Positions 1 to 8,993 of a DNA stretch of 64,000 nucleotides are shown here, piece by piece. Origin of the DNA: Flavobacteriaceae bacterium (lineage in GTDB: Bacteria; Bacteroidota; Bacteroidia; Flavobacteriales; Flavobacteriaceae); contig JAUXPJ010000020.1 of the NCBI GenBank assembly GCA_030683815.1, forward strand, positions 232,363 to 296,362, written 5' to 3'. The position numbers were made by a program, and so were the translations under genes. Numbering within the stretch: position 1 is the stretch's first letter; each line of letters starts with the position of its first letter. The notes beneath the pieces were generated by a model, which saw only the letters and a program-made list of their open reading frames with translations, did not search any database and had not been told where the DNA came from.

Positions 1-662
1 TCATCATCGGTAATCCATATAGTTACACTTTCATTTTCTTTAAAAACCCTTCCGGTTTGCACATAAGGTCTGAATTTTAAACTGCGGATTTTTCCAAATT
101 TTGTGTTGATAATCTCTCGATCTAATAGTTTAAGTTTGAACGGATTGGTTTCTCCATCGAAAAAAAGGTTGACAACGACTTCCTCTCCATTTTTTAGGTT
201 AGATAAATCTTTGTTTCTAAGAAAATAAAGCGTTGAAAGCATATCTTGAACGTCATTTATTTTGTAAACATCGTTTGTTTTTCTTTTGTGATCAATTACA
301 ACCACTTCTTTTTTTTGATGATCAAAATATTTATCTCTGCTGATGATATATCCCCCTTCGTCCACTCGTCGGATGAAATGATAGGGTAACCCCGTTTCTT
401 TGTCAAAATATGATTGATAATTGTCATTCACTTTAAAAAATAATTTTGCTACTCCGGTAGTCCAACCTTCTCCGGTTACATGGTAAACTGATTTCCCGTT
501 TTTTTGAGAGTCTTTTAGTGATAATGTTGCAAAACCGGCATTGACCAATCCGTAATGTACCCGAAATTTTAACCATTCTCCTTCTTTAAAAGGATTTTTA
601 ATAGTTGGTTTAAATGAAGTAAGTGAGAAAAGTAATATACCGATAAATAAAATTTTCTTCAT
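1..662 (-). CDS. DUF3108-like exported protein, 3' end cut by window edge
   Basis: The reading frame runs off the left edge without a stop, so only the N-terminal ~220 residues are present. The start codon is at 660-662 (MKKILFIGILLFSLTSF...), which gives a clear signal peptide. The mature part begins with a segment like FKEGEWLKFRVHYG, followed by strand-rich sequence with a FFDGE...FKL region. This resembles the DUF3108 family of periplasmic or outer-membrane-associated beta proteins common in Bacteroidota. No enzymatic function is known to me. Family assignment is by pattern memory, so it is moderate. The gene points the same way as nfuA downstream of its start but is separated from it by a terminator. 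Confidence 0.6.
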   Translation of the reverse strand, partial: MKKILFIGILLFSLTSFKPTIKNPFKEGEWLKFRVHYGLVNAGFATLSLKDSQKNGKSVYHVTGEGWTTGVAKLFFKVNDNYQSYFDKETGLPYHFIRRVDEGGYIISRDKYFDHQKKEVVVIDHKRKTNDVYKINDVQDMLSTLYFLRNKDLSNLKNGEEVVVNLFFDGETNPFKLKLLDREIINTKFGKIRSLKFRPYVQTGRVFKENESVTIWITDD

Positions 663-752
663 AAAATTAAGTGTTGTAAAACGGCTTTCAATTATCATTC
701 CAAAGGTAATTAAAAGATATTAGAGCTTTGAAAATCATATTAAATATTCAAC

Positions 753-781
753 AAAAAAAGGATAACTATATGGCTATCCTT
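753..781 (-). terminator. Rho-independent terminator after the NifU-domain gene
   Basis: Read on the minus strand, AAGGATA and TATCCTT (758-764 and 775-781 on the plus strand) form a stem. It is followed by a run of seven T, lying just beyond the stop of the gene ending at 805. This fits termination of the mrp-nfuA transcript. Confidence 0.7.
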
Positions 782-804
782 AGTGTAAATCCTGATTTAA
801 AATA

Positions 805-1050
805 TTATAAAAAATTAAATTCAGTTACTTTTTTTATTTGTGGAGCGTATCTTTTTATAGTTTCCTCAACTCCATTTTTCAAGGTCATCTGATTGATAGT
901 GCAACTTTGACAAGTGCCTTCAAATTGTACAATTACCTCATCATCAGTAATATTAACAATTGAAATATCGCCTCCATCAGCAATTAAATAAGGTCTGATT
1001 TCTGCTAAGGCATTTTCTACCGCTTGTCGTAATTCATCAGATACACTCAT
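805..1050 (-). CDS. NifU-family Fe-S scaffold/carrier domain protein (NfuA-like)
   Basis: This 81-residue protein is a stand-alone NifU C-terminal domain. It has the family signature LIADGGDISIV near residues 21-31 and the cluster-binding CQSC motif (two Cys separated by two residues) near residue 47. Proteins of this family bind a bridging [4Fe-4S] cluster in the cytosol and pass it to target apoproteins. It lies 8 bp downstream of the Mrp-type Fe-S carrier gene on the same strand, so the two are very likely one operon for iron-sulfur cluster delivery. The length matches the short single-domain versions found across Bacteroidota. Confidence 0.9.
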   Translation of the reverse strand: MSVSDELRQAVENALAEIRPYLIADGGDISIVNITDDEVIVQFEGTCQSCTINQMTLKNGVEETIKRYAPQIKKVTEFNFL

Positions 1051-1058
1051 AAAATTTG

Positions 1059-2180
1059 TTATTTTGCGCTACAGCCACTCATATTGGTAATTTTCACAAT
1101 CTCTGTTGGAGGAAGTTCTTCATTACGTTTTATAAGCTGACTTAGCATGTTTTTAGTAATTTGTGTAAAAGCAATTTCTAAAGGAGAATTTGTGAGCAAT
1201 GCAACAGGTTGTCCTAAATCTCCGCCTTCTCTAATACTTTGTACAATGGGTACTTCACCTAAAAATTCGATTTCAATATCTTCGGCTAATTTTTTAGCGC
1301 CGTCTTTACCAAAAATATAGTATTTATTTTCTGGCAATTCGGCGGGTGTAAAATAACTCATATTTTCAATAATACCTAAAACGGGAACATTAATGGATTG
1401 TTGTTGAAACATGGCTACTCCTTTTTTAGCATCGGCTAGCGCAATATTTTGAGGTGTACTCACAATGACTGCTCCGCTTACCGGAACTGTTTGAACAATT
1501 GACAGGTGAATATCTCCCGTTCCCGGAGGTAAATCAATCAATAGAAAATCTAAATCACCCCAATTGGTTTCGAAAATCATTTGGTCTAATGCTTTGGACG
1601 CCATCGCTCCACGCCAAATAACGGCTTCATTCGGATTTAAGAAAAAACCGAGAGATGAAATTTTAACTCCGTGATTCTCTACCGGTTTCATCATTGATTT
1701 ACCGTTAACATCCACAGAAAGCGGACGCTCATTGGCAACATCAAACATAATTGGAATGGACGGTCCGTAAACATCGGCATCTAAAATACCAACCTTAAAA
1801 CCCATTTTTGAAAGTGTAACCGCAATATTTGCTGTAACCGTCGATTTTCCAACGCCTCCTTTTCCGGATGCAATGGCAATAATATTTTGGATTCCGGGAA
1901 CTGCTTTACCTTTTATTTGCGGTACTTTTGGCGGAACCACCGCATTGAAATTTAGTTTAATTTCAATATCAGATCCTAACTTTTCCAGAACTCCAACAAT
2001 TTCTGACTCTATTTTCTTTTTGGCTTGTAAGGTTGGATTTTTGATTTCGATATCAATAATTACTTCATTGCCAAATACCTGTATATTTTTGATGGATTCA
2101 TTTTCAATGGAACTGCTTTCTCCTACCTTAGAAGCGTGAATTTCTAAAGCATCAATAATTGTTTGTTTTGTGATGTTCAT
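1059..2180 (-). CDS. mrp: Mrp/ApbC (NBP35) family Fe-S cluster carrier ATPase
   Basis: This 373-residue P-loop protein has a DUF59/MIP18-like N-terminal domain (about residues 1-85) and a ParA-like ATPase domain. The deviant Walker A GKGGVGKST is at about 109-117, and LLIDLPPGTGD forms the Walker B/switch region at about 213. A CxxC near the C-terminus, which binds a bridging [4Fe-4S] cluster in relatives, is not obvious here; the C-terminal MSGCSAK supplies one Cys. The family loads Fe-S clusters onto apoproteins in an ATP-dependent way. It is transcribed with the NifU-domain gene. The name Mrp/ApbC is secure as a family; the exact client proteins are unknown. Confidence 0.93.
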   Translation of the reverse strand: MNITKQTIIDALEIHASKVGESSSIENESIKNIQVFGNEVIIDIEIKNPTLQAKKKIESEIVGVLEKLGSDIEIKLNFNAVVPPKVPQIKGKAVPGIQNIIAIASGKGGVGKSTVTANIAVTLSKMGFKVGILDADVYGPSIPIMFDVANERPLSVDVNGKSMMKPVENHGVKISSLGFFLNPNEAVIWRGAMASKALDQMIFETNWGDLDFLLIDLPPGTGDIHLSIVQTVPVSGAVIVSTPQNIALADAKKGVAMFQQQSINVPVLGIIENMSYFTPAELPENKYYIFGKDGAKKLAEDIEIEFLGEVPIVQSIREGGDLGQPVALLTNSPLEIAFTQITKNMLSQLIKRNEELPPTEIVKITNMSGCSAK

Positions 2181-2294
2181 ATATTCTTAATTAAAATCAT
2201 TCTAAATTGCAAATATAGGGAAGCTAAATTAAAATAGAAAGATATTTAATTGTTTGATGAGAGGAGAAGAATAAAATAGATAAGAAAACGAGTT

Positions 2295-2630
2295 TTACGA
2301 TTTTAATTCAATATTAGGATTCCAAAACAAATCCTCAAAATTGATGATTTGATGGGCTTTGATGATTGCTCCTTCACTTTCTAACAGTTGTTGCATTAAA
2401 TGGGTTCCTTCAAAATGATGTTTTCCTGTTAAAATTCCTTTGCGGTTTACAACTCTGTGTGCTGGAATATCCTCTTTTCCATGAGAAGCATTCATGGCCC
2501 AGCCCACCATTCTGGCCGATTTTTTAGTTCCTAAATATTGGGCAATGGCGCCATAACTGGTAATTCTTCCGTAGGGAATCTTACGAGTTACCTCATAAAC
2601 TTTTTCAAAAAAAGAATCAGAATGTGACAT
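2295..2630 (-). CDS. MGMT-family alkyltransferase-like protein (ATL), lacking the acceptor Cys
   Basis: This 111-residue protein is the DNA-binding domain of O6-alkylguanine-DNA alkyltransferases: KIPYGRITSYGAIAQYLG (about 17-34), RMVGWAMNAS, then IPAHRVVN (about 54-61). In active MGMT enzymes the motif is PCHR, and the Cys accepts the alkyl group. Here the position is Ala, so the protein should bind but not repair alkylated DNA. In studied ATL proteins such binding flags the lesion for nucleotide excision repair. The gene lies 8 bp downstream of trmB on the same strand. Family is certain; the damage-signalling role is inferred from relatives. Confidence 0.88.
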   Translation of the reverse strand: MSHSDSFFEKVYEVTRKIPYGRITSYGAIAQYLGTKKSARMVGWAMNASHGKEDIPAHRVVNRKGILTGKHHFEGTHLMQQLLESEGAIIKAHQIINFEDLFWNPNIELKS

Positions 2631-2638
2631 TAAATCAG

Positions 2639-3310
2639 CTAAAAATGAAGTTTAAATTTAAGATAAGTGATGGGTTTTTGCTTTTCTAAATATTGTTTTT
2701 CGTAAAAAGTTTGCGTTTCAATTACGTCTTTTGGCACATGCGGATTGTTATAAATATCGTGATGCGCGTACAAAACCTCATGATTTGACAATTCTAACAA
2801 GCCCAAAGTGTAACCGTGTAAAAATTCGCTGTCGGTTTTAAGATGAATAAGTCCGTCTTTTTGTAGAATTTGGTTGTATTTTCTTAGAAATTCAGGATTG
2901 GTTAAGCGGTGTTTGGTACGTTTATATTTGATTTGCGGGTCTGGAAAAGTAATCCAAATTTCACTGATTTCATTGTTTTCAAAACAATTTTCAATCAATT
3001 CAATTTGGGTGCGGATAAAGGCAATATTGGGTAAATTTTCTTCTAAAGCTGTTTTGGCACCACGCCAAAATCGGGCACCTTTGATATCTATACCGATATA
3101 ATTTTTATCAGGATTTTTTTTGGCTAAATCAATGGTATATTCGCCTTTACCACAACCCAATTCTAATACAATTGGATGGTTATTGTTGAAAAAACTTTGC
3201 CATTTTCCTTTTAAAGAAAATCCCTCAAAAATTTCTTGTCGTGTTGGCTGAAATACGTTTGTAAACGTTTCGTTTTCTCTAAAACGCTTGAGTTTGTTTT
3301 TACTTCCCAC
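2639..3310 (-). CDS. trmB: tRNA (guanine-N7)-methyltransferase TrmB
   Basis: The 223-residue SAM-dependent methyltransferase makes m7G46 in tRNA. The SAM-binding loop LELGCGKGEYT is at about residues 49-59, and the TrmB-specific WITFPDPQIKYKR(T)KHR segment is at about 119-134. The length fits Bacteroidota TrmB. The start is GTG at 3308-3310: the in-frame codons upstream reach a stop without an ATG. It is co-directional with the ATL gene, which follows after 8 bp. Confidence 0.94.
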   Translation of the reverse strand: MGSKNKLKRFRENETFTNVFQPTRQEIFEGFSLKGKWQSFFNNNHPIVLELGCGKGEYTIDLAKKNPDKNYIGIDIKGARFWRGAKTALEENLPNIAFIRTQIELIENCFENNEISEIWITFPDPQIKYKRTKHRLTNPEFLRKYNQILQKDGLIHLKTDSEFLHGYTLGLLELSNHEVLYAHHDIYNNPHVPKDVIETQTFYEKQYLEKQKPITYLKFKLHF

Positions 3311-3334
3311 TAAATAAATCTGAATAAATATGGA

Positions 3335-3532
3335 TTAAGAATTTGCTTTCTTTTTAAATTTCGTCAACTGATTTAACCAATATCCAAAAGCCAATATTCC
3401 AATAACAGTAAAGGTAAAACTCACGATATTTTGAACCCACCAATTATCTATGGAACGAATAAAATTATAGGGGAAAAAAAGGACTTCTGTAAAAAAGTAC
3501 TCAATTGCTGTTAAAATGCTATTTACGGTCAT
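3335..3532 (-). CDS. Small single-pass membrane protein (DUF6341-like)
   Basis: This 65-residue protein has one hydrophobic helix (about residues 32-54, NIVSFTFTVIGILAFGYWL) and a basic C-terminal tail (KFKKKANS). A preceding amphipathic/aromatic segment contains PYNFIRSIDNWW. Flavobacteria carry a conserved small protein of this kind next to the DUF6427 and upp genes, and I place it in that family (DUF6341) from memory. Function is unknown. It starts 42 bp from the divergent membrane-protein gene, so the two may share regulation. Confidence 0.7.
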   Translation of the reverse strand: MTVNSILTAIEYFFTEVLFFPYNFIRSIDNWWVQNIVSFTFTVIGILAFGYWLNQLTKFKKKANS

Positions 3533-3574
3533 ATCTTAGTATATTTACAATCGCAAAAGTATAAAAATATAGTT

Positions 3575-4498
3575 ATGTTATCCAATTTTTTAAGTAAAAC
3601 ACGTCCAATTAATTACTTAATGATTTTGTTGATTCTTGTTATTTTCTTTTTTGTTGGTGTTTTTACTGATGATAATTTAGCGTTAAACATATCATGGTTT
3701 ATTAAAATTTTAATAAACGCCACAGCACTCTTTTTTACGGTTTTACTTGTCAATTTTGTGATTCGTAAAAATACACTCACAAAAGACAATTCATATGCTT
3801 TATTTTTTATGGTGATGTTTTTTGGGATGTTGCCTCAAACGATGACTTGGTCTGTGCTGTTTTTATCGAATGTATTTTTATTGATTTCCCTTCGAAGGGT
3901 TTATAGTTTAAAAAACAATGGCAGAATCCAGATAAAAGTATTTGATGCCGGATTATGGCTCGGAATTTCAGTGCTTTTTTATAATAATCTTATTCTATTT
4001 TGGATTGTAATATTGATGGGATTAGTGTTTTACCAAAGACTAAACTTAAAGAATGTAATAATCTCCATTTTAGGAGTTGCCACTCCTATATTTTTATATT
4101 ATGTGTATCGTTTAACTTTTGACCAATTGTCAGATTTTAACCAACTTTTTGATTTAGAATTAGATAACAGCATTGTTTTTTACGGAAAATTATCTATTTT
4201 AATTCCGATAAGTATCCTTATTAGTTTATTAATTTGGTCAGGAATCAGTATTACTTCAGGGCTTCATAGAATTAGTGCTAAAAACAGATCTTCTTGGTTT
4301 TTAATGCTTTTTAATTTGATGATTGCTTCATTGATTTCTTTTATGAGCATCAATAAAAATGGAAGTGAATTGATTTTTTTATTCTTTCCGGCAAGTGTAA
4401 TATTAGCCAATTATCTTCAAAAAGAAAAAGACAAATGGTTTAGAAATTTGGTGTTGTATCTTGTTTTTTTTATCGGAATTGGTATTTATTTCTTATAA
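3575..4498 (+). CDS. Polytopic membrane protein (DUF6427-like)
   Basis: The 307-residue protein has about eight to nine hydrophobic helices, beginning with YLMILLILVIFFFVGVF near residue 14 and ending in a C-terminal helix (YLVFFIGIGIYFL). No catalytic motif is visible. It matches the flavobacterial family DUF6427, which is conserved beside upp. The function is not known to me. It converges with upp: the stop codons of the two genes overlap within the palindrome TTATAA (4493-4498). Confidence 0.75.
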   Translation: MLSNFLSKTRPINYLMILLILVIFFFVGVFTDDNLALNISWFIKILINATALFFTVLLVNFVIRKNTLTKDNSYALFFMVMFFGMLPQTMTWSVLFLSNVFLLISLRRVYSLKNNGRIQIKVFDAGLWLGISVLFYNNLILFWIVILMGLVFYQRLNLKNVIISILGVATPIFLYYVYRLTFDQLSDFNQLFDLELDNSIVFYGKLSILIPISILISLLIWSGISITSGLHRISAKNRSSWFLMLFNLMIASLISFMSINKNGSELIFLFFPASVILANYLQKEKDKWFRNLVLYLVFFIGIGIYFL

Positions 4499-5143
4499 TT
4501 TTTTACCAAAAGCCAAATCGCCGGCATCGCCTAAACCGGGAATAATATATCCTTTATCATTTAATTTTTCATCAACGGTTGCAATCCATAAATGAACACT
4601 ATTGGGAAAACTATTTTTGATATTATCAATTCCGGTTTGTGAACCAATAACACTTACAATATGAATTTCTTTTGGCGTTCCATGATTTTTTAAACCTTCA
4701 AAAACACTAATTAAAGATTGCCCTGTTGCTAACATTGGGTCGGCTAAAATGAGGATTTTATCATCCAAAGATGGTGAAGCAAAATACTCTACAACTATTT
4801 CAAATTCTGTTTCGGTAGTGTGTTTTCTGTAAGCCGAAATAAAAGCATTTTCAGCATCATCAAAATAATTTAATAAGCCATGATGCAACGGTAAACCGGC
4901 TCTTAAGATAGAACACAAAACAATATTATTCTCAAATTTATCTATTTGTTTGATGCCAAGCGGAGTAGTAACATCTGATGGTTTATAATGTAAGTTCTTG
5001 CTGACTTCATAACTCATAATTTCTCCAATACGTTCTATATTTCTACGAAAACGCATAGAATCTTTTTGAATTTCTACATCTCTAATTTCTGCAATAAACT
5101 TGTTGAGGATTGAGTTTTCTGAGTCAAATTTATGAATTATCAT
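4493..5143 (-). CDS. upp: Uracil phosphoribosyltransferase
   Basis: The 216-residue protein belongs to the type I phosphoribosyltransferase fold. It has the PRPP-binding segment ILADPMLATGQSLISV (about residues 130-145) and the uracil-binding C-terminal PGLGDAGDLAFG (about 203-214). It makes UMP from uracil and PRPP in the pyrimidine salvage pathway. The N-terminal part shows the usual SILRAGLPLHHGL region. The gene is convergent with the DUF6427-like gene and shares its stop region. The length is normal for the family. Confidence 0.94.
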   Translation of the reverse strand: MIIHKFDSENSILNKFIAEIRDVEIQKDSMRFRRNIERIGEIMSYEVSKNLHYKPSDVTTPLGIKQIDKFENNIVLCSILRAGLPLHHGLLNYFDDAENAFISAYRKHTTETEFEIVVEYFASPSLDDKILILADPMLATGQSLISVFEGLKNHGTPKEIHIVSVIGSQTGIDNIKNSFPNSVHLWIATVDEKLNDKGYIIPGLGDAGDLAFGKKL

Positions 5144-5284
5144 TGCTTGATATTTTTTGCAAAAGTAAGGTTAATAAATCGATGGTAAAATATAGCGAAA
5201 AGAAAATGTGATAGAAAATTAATTCTTATCATAATAATCTGTAATCTATAATTCATAATTCATAATTTATAATTCATAATTTTG

Positions 5285-6442
5285 TTAATAACTCATTTCA
5301 ACAATTGCTGCCACTTTTTCCAGATGGATATTTTTACGCTCGCCCAAACCAATCCAACCGCGTTCTTTAAACCGATTCGAAATAATTTGTGAAGTTTCTT
5401 TGTAAGAGTTAGTATAATCAGAAAGTGATGTTTTTACGCCCAAACTTTGATAAAATTCCTGTGTTTTTTTGATGGCTTGATGCGCTATTGCTTCATCAGT
5501 TCCGATAAGATTCCAAACACGTTTTCCGTATTGCGCTAATTTTTCTTTTTTAAATTCAAACTGAACCTTGTAAAGATTGGGACCGATAACCGCCAAAGAT
5601 TGCGCGTGGTCTAATCCGTGTAAAGCAGTCAATTCATGACCAATCATATGGGTAGCCCAATCGGTTGGAACACCTTTTGAAAGCAGTCCGTTTAAAGCCA
5701 TGGTACAACACCACATAAAATTAGAAGCGATAATGTAATCAGATGGATTTTTAATCACTTTCGGACCAACTTCTATCAAAGTTTGTAAAACACTTTCTGC
5801 AATTCGGTCTTGTAAAAAAGCATTTGAAGGATAGGTTAAATATTGTTCCAATACATGAACATAGGCATCAATTATACCATTTTGAAGTTGTCTTAAAGGT
5901 AATGATTGAATCACTGCCGGATCTGTGATAGAAAATTTTGGAAAGAGTAACGGACTTCCAAAAACTAATTTTTCATTGGTAGCTGTTTTAGAAATTACAG
6001 CGCCTGAATTCATTTCAGAGCCCGTTGCCGGAAGTGTTAAAACCGTTCCGAAAGAAATTGCGGTTTTTACATTTGCTCCTTTTGCCAAAATATCCCACGC
6101 GTTTTCACCTTCGTAATTGGCGGCCGCAGCTATAAATTTGGTGCCGTCAATTACAGAACCGCCGCCTACAGCCAGAATAAAATCAATGTTTTTTTCCTTT
6201 ACAACAGCAACAGCTTTCATTAAGGTTTCATAAGTTGGATTGGCTTCAATGCCGCCAAATTCAGTAATGTTATATCCTTCTAAAGCTTTAATTACCTGAT
6301 TATAAACTCCGTTTTTCATGATGCTTCCACCGCCGTAAGTCATCAAAATAGCAGCATTTTTAGGGATTTCAGTTGTTAATTTCTCGTATTGATTTTTACC
6401 AAAAATCAATTTGGTCGGATTGTATAATTCAAAATTCAGCAT
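5285..6442 (-). CDS. Iron-containing (YqhD-type) alcohol dehydrogenase
   Basis: The 385-residue group III alcohol dehydrogenase has the nucleotide-binding GGGSVIDGTKFIAAAA near residues 92-107. Its metal-binding region contains HMIGHELTALHGLDHAQSLA (about 265-284), supplying the His ligands. Relatives such as E. coli YqhD reduce a broad range of aldehydes with NADPH and help detoxify products of lipid peroxidation. The DAYVHVLEQY segment is typical of the butanol dehydrogenase/YqhD branch. It is a single gene facing away from the EamA gene. The metal and cofactor are inferred from the family. Confidence 0.9.
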   Translation of the reverse strand: MLNFELYNPTKLIFGKNQYEKLTTEIPKNAAILMTYGGGSIMKNGVYNQVIKALEGYNITEFGGIEANPTYETLMKAVAVVKEKNIDFILAVGGGSVIDGTKFIAAAANYEGENAWDILAKGANVKTAISFGTVLTLPATGSEMNSGAVISKTATNEKLVFGSPLLFPKFSITDPAVIQSLPLRQLQNGIIDAYVHVLEQYLTYPSNAFLQDRIAESVLQTLIEVGPKVIKNPSDYIIASNFMWCCTMALNGLLSKGVPTDWATHMIGHELTALHGLDHAQSLAVIGPNLYKVQFEFKKEKLAQYGKRVWNLIGTDEAIAHQAIKKTQEFYQSLGVKTSLSDYTNSYKETSQIISNRFKERGWIGLGERKNIHLEKVAAIVEMSY

Positions 6443-6637
6443 AACTTTTATATATAGGTTTATACAAATTTACTATTTTCAGTTGAATTCACAGACAGAT
6501 TATTTATTGCATCTTTGCGCAATTATTATTAACCAGATAAAAGACTATAGATAATAGATAAAAGACTATTGTGTTAGAAATCAATTATTTATCACATTTT
6601 CTTTTCCTTATATATTATCATCGATTTAATATAACAA

Positions 6638-7549
6638 ATGAGAACGAGAGAAATTGCACTTTTGGTGGCACTGATAGCAACTTCTATTTACGGAATAACT
6701 TTTACCGTAGCAAAAGATGTGATGCCATTGCATATAAAACCATTCGGATTTATTTTGCTAAGAGTTGGGGTAGCAACTTCCTTGTTTTGGATTGTCGGGA
6801 GTTTGTTTTTTAAAAGCGAACCCATTGAGAGACAGGATTTTTTAAGATTGATTGCCGCGGCACTTTTCGGAATCGCTATCAACATGTTGTCGTTTTTTAA
6901 AGGATTGAGTTACACAACACCCATCAATGCTGCCGTAATTATGGCAACAGCCCCCATTATGGTTTTTGTATTTTCCATTTTTTTATTGAAAGAAAAAATA
7001 CTGATTCGCAAAATAATTGGAATTGCTATCGGATTGATTGGAACAGTTATTTTAATTCTGTACGGACAAAAATCATCTGCCGCCGGGAGCAATATACCTT
7101 TAGGAAATCTATTGGTGTTTATCAACGCCACTTCTTATAGTTTATACTTGGTTATTGCTAAAAAATTAACCGTCAAATACCATCCTTTTACCTTCGCCAG
7201 ATGGATTTATCTCATCGGATTTTTAATGGTTTTACCTTTCGGATTTCAAGAATTTTCAGAAGTTCAATGGCATTTCTTGCCAATAGATATCTGGTGGAAA
7301 ATAGGGTTTATTGTTGTTTTATCAACCTTTGTCACTTATTTATTTAATTTATATGCTTTAACAAAATTAAAACCAACCACTGTAGGTATTTTTATATATT
7401 TACAGCCGGTTGTGGCAACTATATACGCATTAAATGTGGGAAGCGATTCTCTAAATACAGTGAAGATAATCGCTACAATTTGTATATTTATAGGGATTTA
7501 TTTAGTGAGTGTTAAGTTTAAAAAGAAACAAAAATATGAAGGCAATTAA
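6638..7549 (+). CDS. EamA/DMT-family transporter
   Basis: The 303-residue inner-membrane protein has ten predicted transmembrane helices arranged as two EamA repeats (about residues 8-140 and 155-292). Typical features are the conserved GLSYTTPINAAVIMATAPI in the first repeat and ALTKLKPTTVGIFIYLQPV in the second. Family members export metabolites, often amino acids; the substrate here cannot be told. The stop codon overlaps the following carbonic anhydrase start by 14 bases, so the two genes are probably co-transcribed. Confidence 0.9.
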   Translation: MRTREIALLVALIATSIYGITFTVAKDVMPLHIKPFGFILLRVGVATSLFWIVGSLFFKSEPIERQDFLRLIAAALFGIAINMLSFFKGLSYTTPINAAVIMATAPIMVFVFSIFLLKEKILIRKIIGIAIGLIGTVILILYGQKSSAAGSNIPLGNLLVFINATSYSLYLVIAKKLTVKYHPFTFARWIYLIGFLMVLPFGFQEFSEVQWHFLPIDIWWKIGFIVVLSTFVTYLFNLYALTKLKPTTVGIFIYLQPVVATIYALNVGSDSLNTVKIIATICIFIGIYLVSVKFKKKQKYEGN

Positions 7550-8099
7550 GGCATTAGAACTTTTAAAAGAAGGAAATCAACGATTTGTTGAGCATAAACT
7601 CGAAAATATAACCAAAGGAATTTTAGATTGTGATCACTTGGTTGATGGTCAAACTCCGTTTGCTGCAATTGTTGGATGTTCAGATTCCAGAGTACCAACC
7701 GAGATGATTTTTGACACCGGTTTAGGCGATTTATTCATCATCAGAAATGCAGGAAGTGTTGCCAATAAAACCCAAATTGCCAGTATAGAATTTGCGGTTT
7801 TAAAATTAAAAGTTGAATTAGTGGTGGTTTTGGTTCATCAAAATTGTGGCGCTGTGCAAGCTGCCATAGAATATGAATATGTGAGCGAAAATTTAGACTT
7901 TATGTTGAGTCAGATTAGAGAATTAATTCATGAAACTGAAGATAAATCTTTTGAAAATATTACCAAGTTAAACGCCTTTAAATCAATTGATAATTTAATC
8001 AACAAATCAAAAATTATCAAAGCAAAAGTGGCAGAAGGAAGTGTTAAAATTGTTCCGGCTTACTACGAAATTTCGTCGGGCAAGGTTTATTTCCTATAA
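7536..8099 (+). CDS. Beta-class carbonic anhydrase
   Basis: This 187-residue enzyme hydrates CO2 to bicarbonate. Zinc ligands are visible in AAIVGCSDSRVPTE (Cys, and Asp/Arg dyad, about residues 46-59) and VLVHQNCGAV (His and Cys, about 103-112). I place the start at ATG 7536 (MKAIKALELLKEGN), which gives the usual N-terminus of the family. A GTG at 7509 in the same frame would add nine residues inside the upstream transporter gene. It overlaps the EamA gene by 14 bases. The protein is slightly short at the C-terminus but keeps all ligands. Confidence 0.92.
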   Translation: MKAIKALELLKEGNQRFVEHKLENITKGILDCDHLVDGQTPFAAIVGCSDSRVPTEMIFDTGLGDLFIIRNAGSVANKTQIASIEFAVLKLKVELVVVLVHQNCGAVQAAIEYEYVSENLDFMLSQIRELIHETEDKSFENITKLNAFKSIDNLINKSKIIKAKVAEGSVKIVPAYYEISSGKVYFL

Positions 8100-8132
8100 A
8101 TTCTGTATTTTTAGGGTCTTAATTAATCATGT

Positions 8133-8990
8133 ATGATTCAATCAATGACCGGATATGGCAAAGCTGTAGTGCAATTGCCAACCAAAAAAATAACCATCGA
8201 AATTAAATCACTCAACAGTAAAAATATTGATTTAAATGTTCGGGTTCCTTCTTATTATCGTGAAAAAGAACTCGATATGCGAAAAACAATTGCTGCTAAA
8301 TTAGAACGCGGCAAAATAGATTTTTCCATTTTTATTGAATTAACCGCTGAAGAAACTGCTGCAAAAGTTAATAAACCAATCGTTTTAGGATATATAAATC
8401 AATTGCGTGAAATAGCTTCTGCTGATGATTTTGAGATGCTGAAATTAGCAGTAAAACTACCCGATGCTTTAAAAATTGAACGAGATGAATTGGATGAATT
8501 AGAATCGGAACAAGTGGATAAAGCGTTAGAAGAATCGCTTCAAAAGATTATGCAATACCGGATTGATGAAGGAGCCGTTCTTCAAAATGAATTTAAAAAT
8601 AGAGTGTTTAATATCAAAAATTTGTTGGAAGAAATAACAAAACTTGATACGGCTAGAGTCGGTAAAATTAGAGAAAAATTACATTCATCCATTGCTGAAA
8701 TTATGGCTGATTTTGATCAAAACAGATTGGAGCAAGAATTGATTTTTTATCTGGAAAAACTTGATATTACAGAAGAAATTGTTCGTTTGAACAATCATCT
8801 TTCCTATTTTGAAGAGGAACTAAACAATAGAGAATCTAACGGTAAAAAACTCGGTTTTATTTCACAGGAAATGGGAAGAGAAATTAATACCATCGGTTCA
8901 AAATCCAATGATGCGCCCATGCAAAAGAAAGTGGTTATGATGAAAGATGAATTGGAAAAAATTAAAGAACAACTTTTAAATGTACTTTAA
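8133..8990 (+). CDS. YicC family endoribonuclease-like protein
   Basis: The 285-residue protein starts with the family hallmark MIQSMTGYGKA and ends in the DUF1732 region (EMGREINTIGSKSNDA...VVMMKDELEKIKEQ). The middle is predicted to be a long helix (ELDELESEQVDKALEE...). E. coli YicC is a stress-linked endoribonuclease involved in sRNA turnover; that activity is assumed here only by family. It sits directly upstream of gmk (3 bp) and nadD, a gene order found widely in bacteria, which suggests a shared transcript. Confidence 0.93.
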   Translation: MIQSMTGYGKAVVQLPTKKITIEIKSLNSKNIDLNVRVPSYYREKELDMRKTIAAKLERGKIDFSIFIELTAEETAAKVNKPIVLGYINQLREIASADDFEMLKLAVKLPDALKIERDELDELESEQVDKALEESLQKIMQYRIDEGAVLQNEFKNRVFNIKNLLEEITKLDTARVGKIREKLHSSIAEIMADFDQNRLEQELIFYLEKLDITEEIVRLNNHLSYFEEELNNRESNGKKLGFISQEMGREINTIGSKSNDAPMQKKVVMMKDELEKIKEQLLNVL

Positions 8991-8993
8991 TCG

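Noticed and set aside
6571..6813. Plus-strand frame of 80 codons
   Set aside because: It overlaps the start of the EamA transporter in another frame and has no protein-like features.
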